The translations under genes were made by a program, and so were the position numbers. A stretch of 64,000 nucleotides of DNA from Phycisphaerales bacterium. Lineage in GTDB: Bacteria; Planctomycetota; Phycisphaerae; UBA1845; UTPLA1. This document shows positions 26,745 to 34,714 of the stretch, piece by piece (position 1 is the stretch's first letter; each line of letters starts with the position of its first letter). Under the pieces are notes generated by a model, which did no database searches, was not told where the DNA came from, and saw only the letters and a list, made by a program, of their open reading frames with translations. The stretch lies in contig JACKHI010000001.1 in assembly GCA_020639075.1 (NCBI GenBank), forward strand, positions 496,001 to 560,000. The letters run 5' to 3'.

Positions 26745-29495
26745 ATGGGCTATCGATATCAACAAGGCGACCGCCCTTTGCAGGGGTACACGATCCAACG
26801 CGGCGTCGGCCGCGGCGGGTTCGGCGAGGTCTACTACGCTACCAGCGACGGCGGCAAGGAAGTCGCCATCAAGCACCTGCGCGACAATCCGCAGGTCGAG
26901 TTGCGCGGCGTCCAGCACGTGCTCAACCTCAAGAGCCCGTACCTGATCGGCGTACATGACGTCCGGCAGAACGCCGACGGCGAGTTCTTCATCATCATGG
27001 AGTACGTCAACGGTCCATCCCTGCGGGACCTGATGAACGATGCACCGAACGGGCTCGGTCCGCAGAAGGCCGCCTATTTCGCACGTGAGATCGCCAAAGG
27101 CCTCGCATACCTGCACGATCGCGGGATCGTCCATCGCGATGTCAAGCCGGGGAACATCTTCTACGAAGACGGCTACGTGAAGATCGGCGACTACGGCCTG
27201 TCGAAATTCATGGCGGCGAGCCAGCACTCGGGGCAGACGGTCAGCGTCGGTACGGTTCACTACATGGCGCCCGAAGTCGGTAGCGGCAACTACGATCGGA
27301 CGATCGATGTGTATGCACTGGGCGTGATGCTCTACGAAATGCTGCTGGGGCGCGTCCCGTTTGGCGGTTCGTCGATGGGCGAAGTGCTGATGAAGCACTT
27401 GACGGCGCAACCCGAAGTGGACGAACTACAAGCGCCCTTCCCGCACGTGATTCGAAAGGCGCTGGCGAAGGATCCGAAGGATCGATACCAGACGGTCGAC
27501 GAACTCGTGAACGACTTGTTCGAGGAAGAGGATCTCAGCAGATCCGTCGCGGCGTTCGAGCCGCAGACGCTTTCGATGAGAGCCGCCCGCGCCGCGGAAG
27601 AGGTTCGAGCCGATCGAGCCGCACAAGTGCATGCGTTCGGCACGGGGAGCAGCAACATCGGCCATCAGCATTCGCCTCCGGTGCTGAACGCCCCGCCGCC
27701 ACCGCCGCCGCCGAGACTGCCGCCGGTCGGCGTCGAGCGCCCCCAGTTCGGCGGCCGCGTCCCGATTCTCGCGGGTTCACATCGACAGATCGCCTCGAAA
27801 CTCGCGCAGTGCACGTTGATCTGCCTCGGAATGTCAGGGGCATTCGCGCTGATGTACGACCGCGAAAAGTACATGCCGCCCGTGTTCGCCATGACAGTCA
27901 TCATGACGGCGGCTGTTTACCTCGCGGAATGGCTCGCGCGGTTCCGATTCGCAAGAGAAGGCACCTGGTGGCCCAAGCTCGCCGTCGCAGCGTTGTTGTC
28001 CTTTCCGATTCTCTCCGCCCTGCAGCGATCGTTCGACGCCATGGGTCAGATCGAATCACTCGGCATCGGTCTGGCGGTGCTTGGCATCAGTTGGCGCGGA
28101 CTTCTGCGAGACGGCCGATCGGGCAACCGCAGTCTGAGTCGTATTTTCACTGCAGGCCTGATGGGTTTCGCGCTCGGATTCCCATTCGCACACGGTGATA
28201 TGCAATGGGGGCTTGCGATCATCGCTGCGACGGCTGCGCTCTGCGTGCAGACGCTGGGGCAACTGTGGCCAACGGAAATAACCGAAGCGGAAGTCAAGGG
28301 CCAAGCGCCGCCCGACAGTGACATGTGGCACTCCGACGAACGTGGCTTCGCCGGAATCGAGACGCTGCCGGCGCATGCAGGCCGATACGCCGGACCGATC
28401 GATCCCGTCGCCGGCCAGCGCAACCGGCGCAGTCCGCAAGGCGGCAACCCGCCACCGCCGGCGCCGATCCGCGAACGACGAAGCCCCGCCGTTCGAGTCG
28501 CGTGGCTGTTCGGCGCCTGTGCGTCTCTCGGCGGCATGCTCTTTCTCTTCATCGCGCCGAATTTCATGCGAGGATTCTCGCGATCGGACCAGGACGCTGC
28601 GATCACATGCGGCGTTATCCTGGCGAGTGTGTTCTTGTTCTGTCTGACGTGTGCCATTCCTGCATTCCATTCGGGCATATGGCGCGGCGTCATTCGGAAG
28701 GCGATCTTCTTCGGCGGCATCGCCCTGTGCTCCGGTTGCGGAACGGTAATGGGCCTGTTCAACCCGCGAGACGAGACCTTCGCGCTATGCCTCGCCGCCA
28801 TCATCGCGGGCGGCATGGCGATCATCGGCGTCTGGTTCATTCCCGTCGCACCCTACAATCCGAATCGACAAAGCGACGACAAAGAAGCCTCCACCGACGC
28901 GAAACGGACTCGGGCACGACGACTGCAGGCCAGCGGCGCCGTTATCTCCATCGTATGCGTCGGTTTGACGATCCTTCTGATGGCAACGATACCCGATCAT
29001 GATTGGGACGAGATCGTTGCACCCATCTGCATCCCGCTGGGCATGATCGGCGTGAGTCTGTTTGTCAGCGGGATCGTCCTGGGCATGCGCGGTTCGAACG
29101 GCGCAGCGCCGAAGCTTGAGTTGCCGCTCCGGCGCGACGTCGCGGTGGACGATGCAACCGACCTCGGGCTACTGCTGGGCCGATTCGCCGCAATGCACAA
29201 CTACCGTATATCGGATCGCGGGCATCTGTTCTGGAACTTCCGACGCGGCGCGTGGATCGGCCAGTTGTTCAGTTCCGACATCCGCAAGTGGAAGACGCAA
29301 CTGAATTTCGCAGCTTTCGCAGATTCAAACGGTGGCCATGTGCTTCGATGCATGTTGGATGTCGATGCAGAAGTCAATTCGCCCGGCAAGAAGCAGCTGA
29401 AAAAGCTGTCGGAAGAACTCGATGAACTTGAACGCCTGCTGGCGACTTCGGGCAGCCGCGTTGGCATTGAGCGCGGCGGGGAGGTGCAGGTATGA
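26745..29495 (+). CDS. Membrane Ser/Thr protein kinase, paralogue of the preceding gene
   Basis: The 916-residue protein has a complete kinase domain (residues about 15-260) with GRGGFGEV, VAIK, HRDVKPGN and GDYGLSK. It also shares the Gly-Ser-Asn-rich linker (GTGSSNIG) with the preceding kinase. A Pro-rich stretch (PPPPPPPRLPP) leads to about ten predicted membrane helices in two groups, split by a soluble segment near residues 515-580. The last 140 residues are soluble, with no recognised fold. The start codon is 1 nt after the previous stop. The gene ends in an ATGA overlap with the next one. Ligand and targets are unknown. Confidence 0.92.
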   Translation: MGYRYQQGDRPLQGYTIQRGVGRGGFGEVYYATSDGGKEVAIKHLRDNPQVELRGVQHVLNLKSPYLIGVHDVRQNADGEFFIIMEYVNGPSLRDLMNDAPNGLGPQKAAYFAREIAKGLAYLHDRGIVHRDVKPGNIFYEDGYVKIGDYGLSKFMAASQHSGQTVSVGTVHYMAPEVGSGNYDRTIDVYALGVMLYEMLLGRVPFGGSSMGEVLMKHLTAQPEVDELQAPFPHVIRKALAKDPKDRYQTVDELVNDLFEEEDLSRSVAAFEPQTLSMRAARAAEEVRADRAAQVHAFGTGSSNIGHQHSPPVLNAPPPPPPPRLPPVGVERPQFGGRVPILAGSHRQIASKLAQCTLICLGMSGAFALMYDREKYMPPVFAMTVIMTAAVYLAEWLARFRFAREGTWWPKLAVAALLSFPILSALQRSFDAMGQIESLGIGLAVLGISWRGLLRDGRSGNRSLSRIFTAGLMGFALGFPFAHGDMQWGLAIIAATAALCVQTLGQLWPTEITEAEVKGQAPPDSDMWHSDERGFAGIETLPAHAGRYAGPIDPVAGQRNRRSPQGGNPPPPAPIRERRSPAVRVAWLFGACASLGGMLFLFIAPNFMRGFSRSDQDAAITCGVILASVFLFCLTCAIPAFHSGIWRGVIRKAIFFGGIALCSGCGTVMGLFNPRDETFALCLAAIIAGGMAIIGVWFIPVAPYNPNRQSDDKEASTDAKRTRARRLQASGAVISIVCVGLTILLMATIPDHDWDEIVAPICIPLGMIGVSLFVSGIVLGMRGSNGAAPKLELPLRRDVAVDDATDLGLLLGRFAAMHNYRISDRGHLFWNFRRGAWIGQLFSSDIRKWKTQLNFAAFADSNGGHVLRCMLDVDAEVNSPGKKQLKKLSEELDELERLLATSGSRVGIERGGEVQV

Positions 29496-30052
29496 ACGTC
29501 GGCCTCGTCGGAATCGGATTGTTTGGGATCCTCGGCGTGATGGCCGTCGTTGTCGTCGTGACGATTGCGGCGACTTCCGCCCGCAAGAACGCAGCGCGAT
29601 CGCGGGCCGGTCTGATCGCCACGATCTTCGGCGGCGCTTTCGCGGCCGCTCTGCTCGCCGCGCTCCTCCTCGTTCCCACACAGGTCGCCCGCACGCATTC
29701 GCATGCATCCGCAACGAACGTAAACGCTGACGCGATGCAGCAATCAAACGGGATCGTAGAGGCGCCGTCAGACTCGTCAGCGGCGGGCCAATCCGGGCGA
29801 CACGTGCACGTCGGCAATGACTCGCCCAGAACCCGAGTCGAGAGTCGGATCTTATATGGCGACAACGACCGACCGCGGTTTGGACGGATGTTGCTCATGG
29901 CACTCAGCCTCGCAGCATTGCTCGTGCTTGCCCGCGTCGCCGTGGATGGTCGAAGAGGAAGCGGCTTTGGCGCCGGCGCTCGAATCGTCGCGGTCCTAGC
30001 GTTTGCCGGCATTTGTGCATTGCTGGCCAATCTCGGGCCGATCCTCCGCTAG
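29492..30052 (+). CDS. Small membrane protein of the kinase cluster
   Basis: The 186-residue protein has about four hydrophobic segments: VGIGLFGILGVMAVVVVV (5-27), TIFGGAFAAALLAALLL (43-61), MLLMALSLAALLVL and IVAVLAFAGICALLA near the C-terminus. The soluble loop between helices 2 and 3 is polar and low in complexity. Its start overlaps the stop of the kinase gene (ATGA), so the two are translationally coupled. No family was recognised; it may be an accessory subunit or sensor for the kinases. Confidence 0.75.
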   Translation: MNVGLVGIGLFGILGVMAVVVVVTIAATSARKNAARSRAGLIATIFGGAFAAALLAALLLVPTQVARTHSHASATNVNADAMQQSNGIVEAPSDSSAAGQSGRHVHVGNDSPRTRVESRILYGDNDRPRFGRMLLMALSLAALLVLARVAVDGRRGSGFGAGARIVAVLAFAGICALLANLGPILR

Positions 30053-30263
30053 GCAGACGACTTTTTTTGCGCGAGACGCACTCGAACCGCGTCTCTTGCG
30101 CTCGGCTGTGGTTCTGCCGCCGTCATGAGTGATCGAGGCTTTACGTGCGCCGACAAAAACGCGATCATAAGCACCAGGCGGGCCTCGATCGGGATTTGAC
30201 GTCGGTTCGGACGCTGCAAATGTTCATTTGCGCATCGAGGCACGGCCGCATTACAGATGAAAC

Positions 30264-31175
30264 GTGGGCTCCGACTTGACTGACACGAATAATGCCGACC
30301 AGTTCCTCATCGCCGCCATTCGCAACGGCGATCAGCGCGCTTGGCGCCAGTTGATCGAGCGCTATCAGGGGCGACTGTTGGCGTTTGCACGCGCACGGCT
30401 CCGCGGTCCCGGCGAGGCGGAGGACGCATTGCAGGAGACGCTGCTCGGCTTCGTGACGAGCCTCGCGCATTTCGACGAGAGCCGTTCGCTGGAGACCTAT
30501 CTCTTCGCAATCCTGCGATACAAGATCGGCGAAGTGCTGACGAAGAAGAACCGACGGAAAGAAATCGTGACGGGTTTTGACGTCGACGACGATTCGCCCG
30601 GTATACCCGATCCGGCGAATTCCGAGACGCCGAGCCAGGCGGCGGCCCATCACGAATTGACGCGTCAGCAGGCCGACGTATTGGCGACGATTCTGCGACG
30701 GCTGATTGAGGAATTTCGCGATCGCGACAAACTCGACGATCTGAAAGTCATCGAGCTGCTGTTCTACGTGGGACTGCGTAACAAAGAGGCCGGCGAGCGT
30801 CTCGACCGCGACGAGAAGGCCGTCGCCGGCGTCAAATTTCGCGCCCTCAATTGCCTGCGCGACTACCTTGAGGAATTGCCTGACGAGCGGAGAAATCTCC
30901 TCGGCTCGGCATCCGTCTCCAGCGAAGCGACGGTCTCCCGCATATGGCGAGAGCGGCGACTGAGTTGCCTGAAACGCAGCACGCTCGGCTCGTACGTTCT
31001 CGGCGTATTGGACGAACCCTGGAACTCCTACGCCCGGTTTCATGTGAAAGAAATCGGCTGCCTGATGTGCCGCGCGAACCTGGACGATTTATCGCGCGAG
31101 AGCGAACGCATCGGCGATGACGTCGGCGAACGAATGTTCCAATCCAGCGTAGGATTCCTCTCTCGACCTGGGTGA
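30264..31175 (+). CDS. ECF-type RNA polymerase sigma factor with C-terminal extension
   Basis: The protein starts at a GTG and has about 303 residues, long for an ECF factor. Sigma-2 covers about 14-90 (AWRQLIERYQGRLLAFARARL, then EAEDALQETLLGF). Sigma-4 covers about 145-200 with a weak helix-turn-helix (VIELLFYVGLRNKEAGERLDRDE). Residues about 210-303 are an extra domain containing CLMC, which resembles the remnant of a zinc-binding anti-sigma or a sensor tail. It lies 211 nt behind the FHA/kinase cluster on the same strand. Planctomycete ECF factors are often next to kinases, which suggests but does not prove phospho-control. Confidence 0.82.
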   Translation: MGSDLTDTNNADQFLIAAIRNGDQRAWRQLIERYQGRLLAFARARLRGPGEAEDALQETLLGFVTSLAHFDESRSLETYLFAILRYKIGEVLTKKNRRKEIVTGFDVDDDSPGIPDPANSETPSQAAAHHELTRQQADVLATILRRLIEEFRDRDKLDDLKVIELLFYVGLRNKEAGERLDRDEKAVAGVKFRALNCLRDYLEELPDERRNLLGSASVSSEATVSRIWRERRLSCLKRSTLGSYVLGVLDEPWNSYARFHVKEIGCLMCRANLDDLSRESERIGDDVGERMFQSSVGFLSRPG

Positions 31176-31258
31176 CGGTGATCCCGCATCGCGTTTGGTT
31201 GACGCTGCCGCACATCTCAGTGTTCTCTCGGCGACTGTATGTCGCGTTTGTGACACAA

Positions 31259-31287
31259 TTAAGAAAAGACCCCGCGTGTGCGGGGTC
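31259..31287 (-). terminator. Rho-independent terminator of the deoxyhypusine synthase-like gene
   Basis: A perfect 8-bp stem, GACCCCGC / GCGGGGTC, with a 4-nt loop lies at 31268-31287. On the minus strand it is followed directly by TTTTCTT. It sits 50 nt after the stop of the gene at 31338 and also faces the end of the sigma factor gene, so it may block both directions. Confidence 0.85.
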
Positions 31288-31337
31288 ATGCTTGCTACTG
31301 GATTGGTTGTGATACGTGCCGCCAAGCGGCGGATGGT

Positions 31338-32402
31338 TCAGACCTGAGCCGCGGATTGACCGGCGCGAGTCTCATGCCAGGCGTCCAGCTTCTCCGAGAA
31401 GCGTCGCTCGATCCGGTCCTTCCAATTCGCGCGATGGTAGGCGTAGTTGACGATGATCGGCATGGCGAACGAGGCTTCCGAATAGACCATCTGCTCGTAC
31501 TTCGTGTCGACCTTGCCCCAAGAACACGCTTCGCGAAGCGTCGAGCCGGAGAGGGCGCCGTCGCGCTCGTCCGCGACTGTGATCTGGATCGCGTATTTGT
31601 GCATCGGCACATCGTACCCGAGGACCTCGGCGGAGATCACTGTATCCTGAATGAAGTTCTTGGGGACACCGCCGCCGATCAGGAAGATCCCCGTCTCATT
31701 CAAGTCCATCTTGACTTTCGTCAGTTCCAGGAAGTCTCTCACGGAGTCGATGCGTACCGACTGTTCGCCGGCGTGCCATTGATGATGCACGAGGCCGAGG
31801 CCGGCGGAGCTGTCAGAAAACGCGGGGCAGAAAATGGGAACGCCTTTGGCATAGGCAGCGCCGATGATGGAGTTCGTGTCCTTGCCGTTCTCGTGAATCC
31901 AGCGACCCATTTCACGGATGAACTCGCGCGAGCTGTACGCGCCCGGCGCCATCGCGTCGGCGATCTCGGAAACGGTGCCGTCGCAGACTTTGAGCTCTTC
32001 CTCGTCGATATACGTGTCGTAGATCCGATCGATGTCCAGCTCACGGAGCATGTGGTCATCGGCGTGCTTGTCGCCGACATAGTGCCGAAACCCAAGGGCC
32101 TCGAAGAAATCCTGATCGACGATGTTGGCGCCGGTGGCGACGATCGCGTCGACCATATTGCAGTTGATCATGTCAATGACGACCTGCTTGAGACCCGCGC
32201 TGATGAGGCTGCCGGCCAGTCCGAGGAACACGCCGTTGTCGCGATTGTCCAGCATCTGCACAAAGTAGTCCGCAGCCGTCGCGACGTCGCGCGACGTAAA
32301 CGCCATGTGGCGCATCTGATCGACGTAGGTCGACAGATCGAGCTCCTTGATGTTGATATGCTGGATTTCCCGACTCAGAAGCTTCTTTTTCTCTGCAGAC
32401 AC
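31338..32402 (-). CDS. Deoxyhypusine synthase family protein
   Basis: The protein has about 354 residues and the deoxyhypusine synthase fold. The catalytic lysine motif is CSWGKVD (about Lys296). NAD-binding motifs such as DAIVATGANIVDQD and IGGGVPKNFIQ are present. Eukaryotic enzymes modify eIF5A. Bacterial relatives often make homospermidine or related polyamines from spermidine and putrescine, which is more likely here. GTG codons at 32429 and 32402 are both possible starts; the second has AAAGGG at 6 nt and is preferred. An intrinsic terminator follows the gene. Confidence 0.9.
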   Translation of the reverse strand: MSAEKKKLLSREIQHINIKELDLSTYVDQMRHMAFTSRDVATAADYFVQMLDNRDNGVFLGLAGSLISAGLKQVVIDMINCNMVDAIVATGANIVDQDFFEALGFRHYVGDKHADDHMLRELDIDRIYDTYIDEEELKVCDGTVSEIADAMAPGAYSSREFIREMGRWIHENGKDTNSIIGAAYAKGVPIFCPAFSDSSAGLGLVHHQWHAGEQSVRIDSVRDFLELTKVKMDLNETGIFLIGGGVPKNFIQDTVISAEVLGYDVPMHKYAIQITVADERDGALSGSTLREACSWGKVDTKYEQMVYSEASFAMPIIVNYAYHRANWKDRIERRFSEKLDAWHETRAGQSAAQV

Positions 32403-32600
32403 ACTGATCCCTTTCACGGAAACATCCACGTGATCGCTGTGAGACGACCTCAGACAAGCAATGCGCGCATTCTATGAGACGGCAACCCGCCCGGCAATCC
32501 GGCTAACCGCCTTCGGGATGTCGGAATCCGGCAACGCCGCACATCCATGTGGTGATTGTCGGATGCCCCCGCGGCTTGAATGGACGGCCCGATTCCGGGC

Positions 32601-32945
32601 TCAGCCCTCGCCAACCAGCTTGTAGTTCTCACCCGCCGCCTTGATCGCCTTCTCGACGGCCTCCTTCGACGGCGCTTCGCCCTTGACGATCATCCACGCC
32701 TTTTCCTTCGTGTGCGATGCGACGACTTTCGTCACATTCGGCAGCTTGCCGAGTTCGTCGCGAATATGGCCCTCGCAGCCGGAACACGTCATGCCGGTCA
32801 CTGTGTAAGTCACCAACTTCTCGTCCGGCGACGAGACTTTCGGCGGCTCGACGACATCGCCCGTGCTCTCTTTCGAACAAGCGAGGCCGACAAACGGCAG
32901 CGCCGCCGAAATCCCCAGTAAGCAAATCCAGGATCGAATCTTCAT
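32601..32945 (-). CDS. Lipoprotein with heavy-metal-associated (HMA) domain
   Basis: The 114-residue protein has a lipoprotein signal (VGLACSK) and one HMA domain at about residues 42-112. The domain carries the metal-binding motif GMTCSGCEGH, typical of copper chaperones. The domain would face the periplasm or lie outside the inner membrane. AAGGAG sits 7 nt before the ATG at 32945, which rules out the longer frame to 33101. The gene is isolated from recognisable copper genes, so the metal is inferred from the motif only. Confidence 0.88.
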   Translation of the reverse strand: MKIRSWICLLGISAALPFVGLACSKESTGDVVEPPKVSSPDEKLVTYTVTGMTCSGCEGHIRDELGKLPNVTKVVASHTKEKAWMIVKGEAPSKEAVEKAIKAAGENYKLVGEG

Positions 32946-33090
32946 TTGATGACTCCTTTTAATCTGTCGCGCCATGCACGTGTCAATGGTGTATTCAAGT
33001 GTCATGCGTGAATATTGCAGGCGCGATTCCTGTCGAGAGCGTTGCTTCGGTAGTTGCCTCAAGCGTGGATGGCGAGTGACGCCAGCAGCA

Positions 33091-33684
33091 TCACGGCACA
33101 ACCCACGCCGAATGCAGGTCGCCGGCGCCGTCCCATTTGAAGCGGGCTCTCAAATGTCCCGTCGGATTCAGTTGCAGCCAGTCCACGCGCCCGACGAAAA
33201 TCTCGATCAGGCAGAACCAGCGGCGGGCCTCTGCGGCGCTCAGACGATTCGGCGGCGTCTCGGGACGATCCCAACCCTCCTTCAGCACGGTGCCGGGTGA
33301 GGCGGCGCAGGCGAACTCGTCGCGCTGCGTATCGTTCAGACTCGCCCAAGACGTGTCGACGATGTCACCTTCCGTCACGACGCTTGCACGCCCGCTCAGT
33401 CGGAGCTGCACGCGCATCATTGAATCATAGGAGAGCCACGCGACGCGCGGATCTGCTTCGATCTCATGGATCTTGTCGCTGCGCGAATCAGCGAAACACC
33501 AGAGCCGTCGGCCGTGGCGATCGACTTTTCGAAGAACAACGGTACGAACCGCGACGCCGCGTTCGGAATGGACTGTTGCGATCTGTCCGAGCCGACAAGG
33601 GTGATTCGGCTCGCCTGTCGCCTTCTCCAGATCCGTCCATGTACTTTGCAAGAGTTTTTCGAGCTTCGAATCGCCGTCCACCAT
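33091..33684 (-). CDS. Pyridoxamine 5'-phosphate oxidase family flavoprotein
   Basis: The 197-residue protein has the FMN-binding split-barrel arrangement: VAVRTVVLRKVDRHGRRLWCFADSRSDKIHEIEADPRVA in the first half, and a C-terminal PNPOx-like segment ending FKWDGAGDLHSAWVVP. It resembles the Alr4036 branch of the family more than true PdxH. The substrate is unknown. AGGTGACGG lies upstream of the ATG at 33684. Confidence 0.85.
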   Translation of the reverse strand: MVDGDSKLEKLLQSTWTDLEKATGEPNHPCRLGQIATVHSERGVAVRTVVLRKVDRHGRRLWCFADSRSDKIHEIEADPRVAWLSYDSMMRVQLRLSGRASVVTEGDIVDTSWASLNDTQRDEFACAASPGTVLKEGWDRPETPPNRLSAAEARRWFCLIEIFVGRVDWLQLNPTGHLRARFKWDGAGDLHSAWVVP

Positions 33685-33786
33685 GTGAATCCGTCACCTG
33701 ATATGCTGCGCCACCGGCGGCAAGATACGGAATCGCCGCCACGATCGCCCCATCATCCGCCCGCCGCCCGCGTCGTCAACGCCCCG

Positions 33787-34413
33787 TCAATCGTCCCTGG
33801 AAACGCCGAGCTTCTCGGCCTGCTCCCGCAGGAGTTTCAAGGCACGATGACAGATCATGTGAATCGAACCGATCGAGCGATCCAACGTCTCGGCCACGTC
33901 GGAAACCGGCCGGCCTTCGATGAATCGCATTTTGATGACTTCGCGATAGTGCTCGGGCAATGTGGCGACGCAGGCGCTGATAACGCCGAGGGCCTCGTCC
34001 TTTCGCACGACCTGGCTGGGTGTCGAGCTGTGGGCCATCACGCGGGCCAGGAGATCGACATATGTCGTCTGATGACCGCCGGACGGCGCCGAATGCACTT
34101 CCCTTCGAACGTCTCGACGCTCCGCCCGCAGGGCCCGATGCTCGTCAATCAGTTTCCGGTCGAGGATCGCGTACATCCAGCGGAGAAAGGAGTCCTGGCC
34201 CTGGTACGTGAATTGCGAGATCGCGCGAAACGCCTCCAGATAGACCTGCTGGAGGATGTCCTCGGGTTCGATTTTTGACTTCATCACGGCGTCCATCTGC
34301 CGGAGAAGCCTGGCGCGCAGACGGGGATGGTAAAGCACGATCAGGCGTCGAGCGGCTGTATCGTCGCCCTCACGGGCCTGGTCGATCAGGATTCGCGTTT
34401 CCTCGACGCTCAT
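33787..34413 (-). CDS. ECF-type sigma factor divergent from a kinase gene
   Basis: The 208-residue protein has sigma-2 at about 10-80 (EPEDILQQVYLEAFRAI, FLRWMYAILDRKLIDEHR) and a clear sigma-4 helix-turn-helix at about 150-205 (LPEHYREVIKMRFIEGRPVSDVAETLDRSIGSIHMICHRALKLLR). The TTG at 34425 is a possible but weaker start. The gene is transcribed away from the Ser/Thr kinase at 34715, a layout often seen for planctomycete ECF/kinase pairs. No anti-sigma gene is beside it, so kinase-linked control is a reasonable inference. Confidence 0.9.
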   Translation of the reverse strand: MSVEETRILIDQAREGDDTAARRLIVLYHPRLRARLLRQMDAVMKSKIEPEDILQQVYLEAFRAISQFTYQGQDSFLRWMYAILDRKLIDEHRALRAERRDVRREVHSAPSGGHQTTYVDLLARVMAHSSTPSQVVRKDEALGVISACVATLPEHYREVIKMRFIEGRPVSDVAETLDRSIGSIHMICHRALKLLREQAEKLGVSRDD

Positions 34414-34714
34414 GAGTCCGCTCAATCCGCAATTCGGCGCCCCGGAAACCTCCCGGCGGCGCGACCTTTCCTAACCCTTGCAATTACCGTAAGTTTCGTT
34501 CAAAGATGGGAGAATGACAAGCCGCTGAATGGGTCAAAAACACGTCAGAAATTGTAATCGGACGAGAACCAATACCTGATAGGCTACTACATAGATAGTG
34601 AGGGATTCCGCGATCGGGCGTTTTTCCCGTCTCCGGCTGAGCCGGCCGGATGGACCGAATCGCAACTCACGCAACCACTTGGAGATGCGGGCACACTCGC
34701 ACTGTGGCCCACTC
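34414..34714. other. Divergent promoter region between sigma factor and kinase
   Basis: This 301-bp segment is AT-richer than its surroundings, notably 34470-34610. It must drive both genes. No consensus -35/-10 pair was found on either strand; an ECF-type promoter could be present but cannot be defined by eye. No repeat or RNA gene was recognised. Confidence 0.35.

Noticed and set aside
30068..30103. tRNA-like T-arm on the minus strand (GGTTCGAGT between short stems)
   Set aside because: The closing base pair of the loop does not form and no acceptor, D or anticodon arm can be built; it is an imperfect palindrome only.
30049..30243. Minus-strand frame of 64 codons after the kinase cluster
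   Set aside because: No ribosome binding site, no recognisable pattern, and no conserved context.
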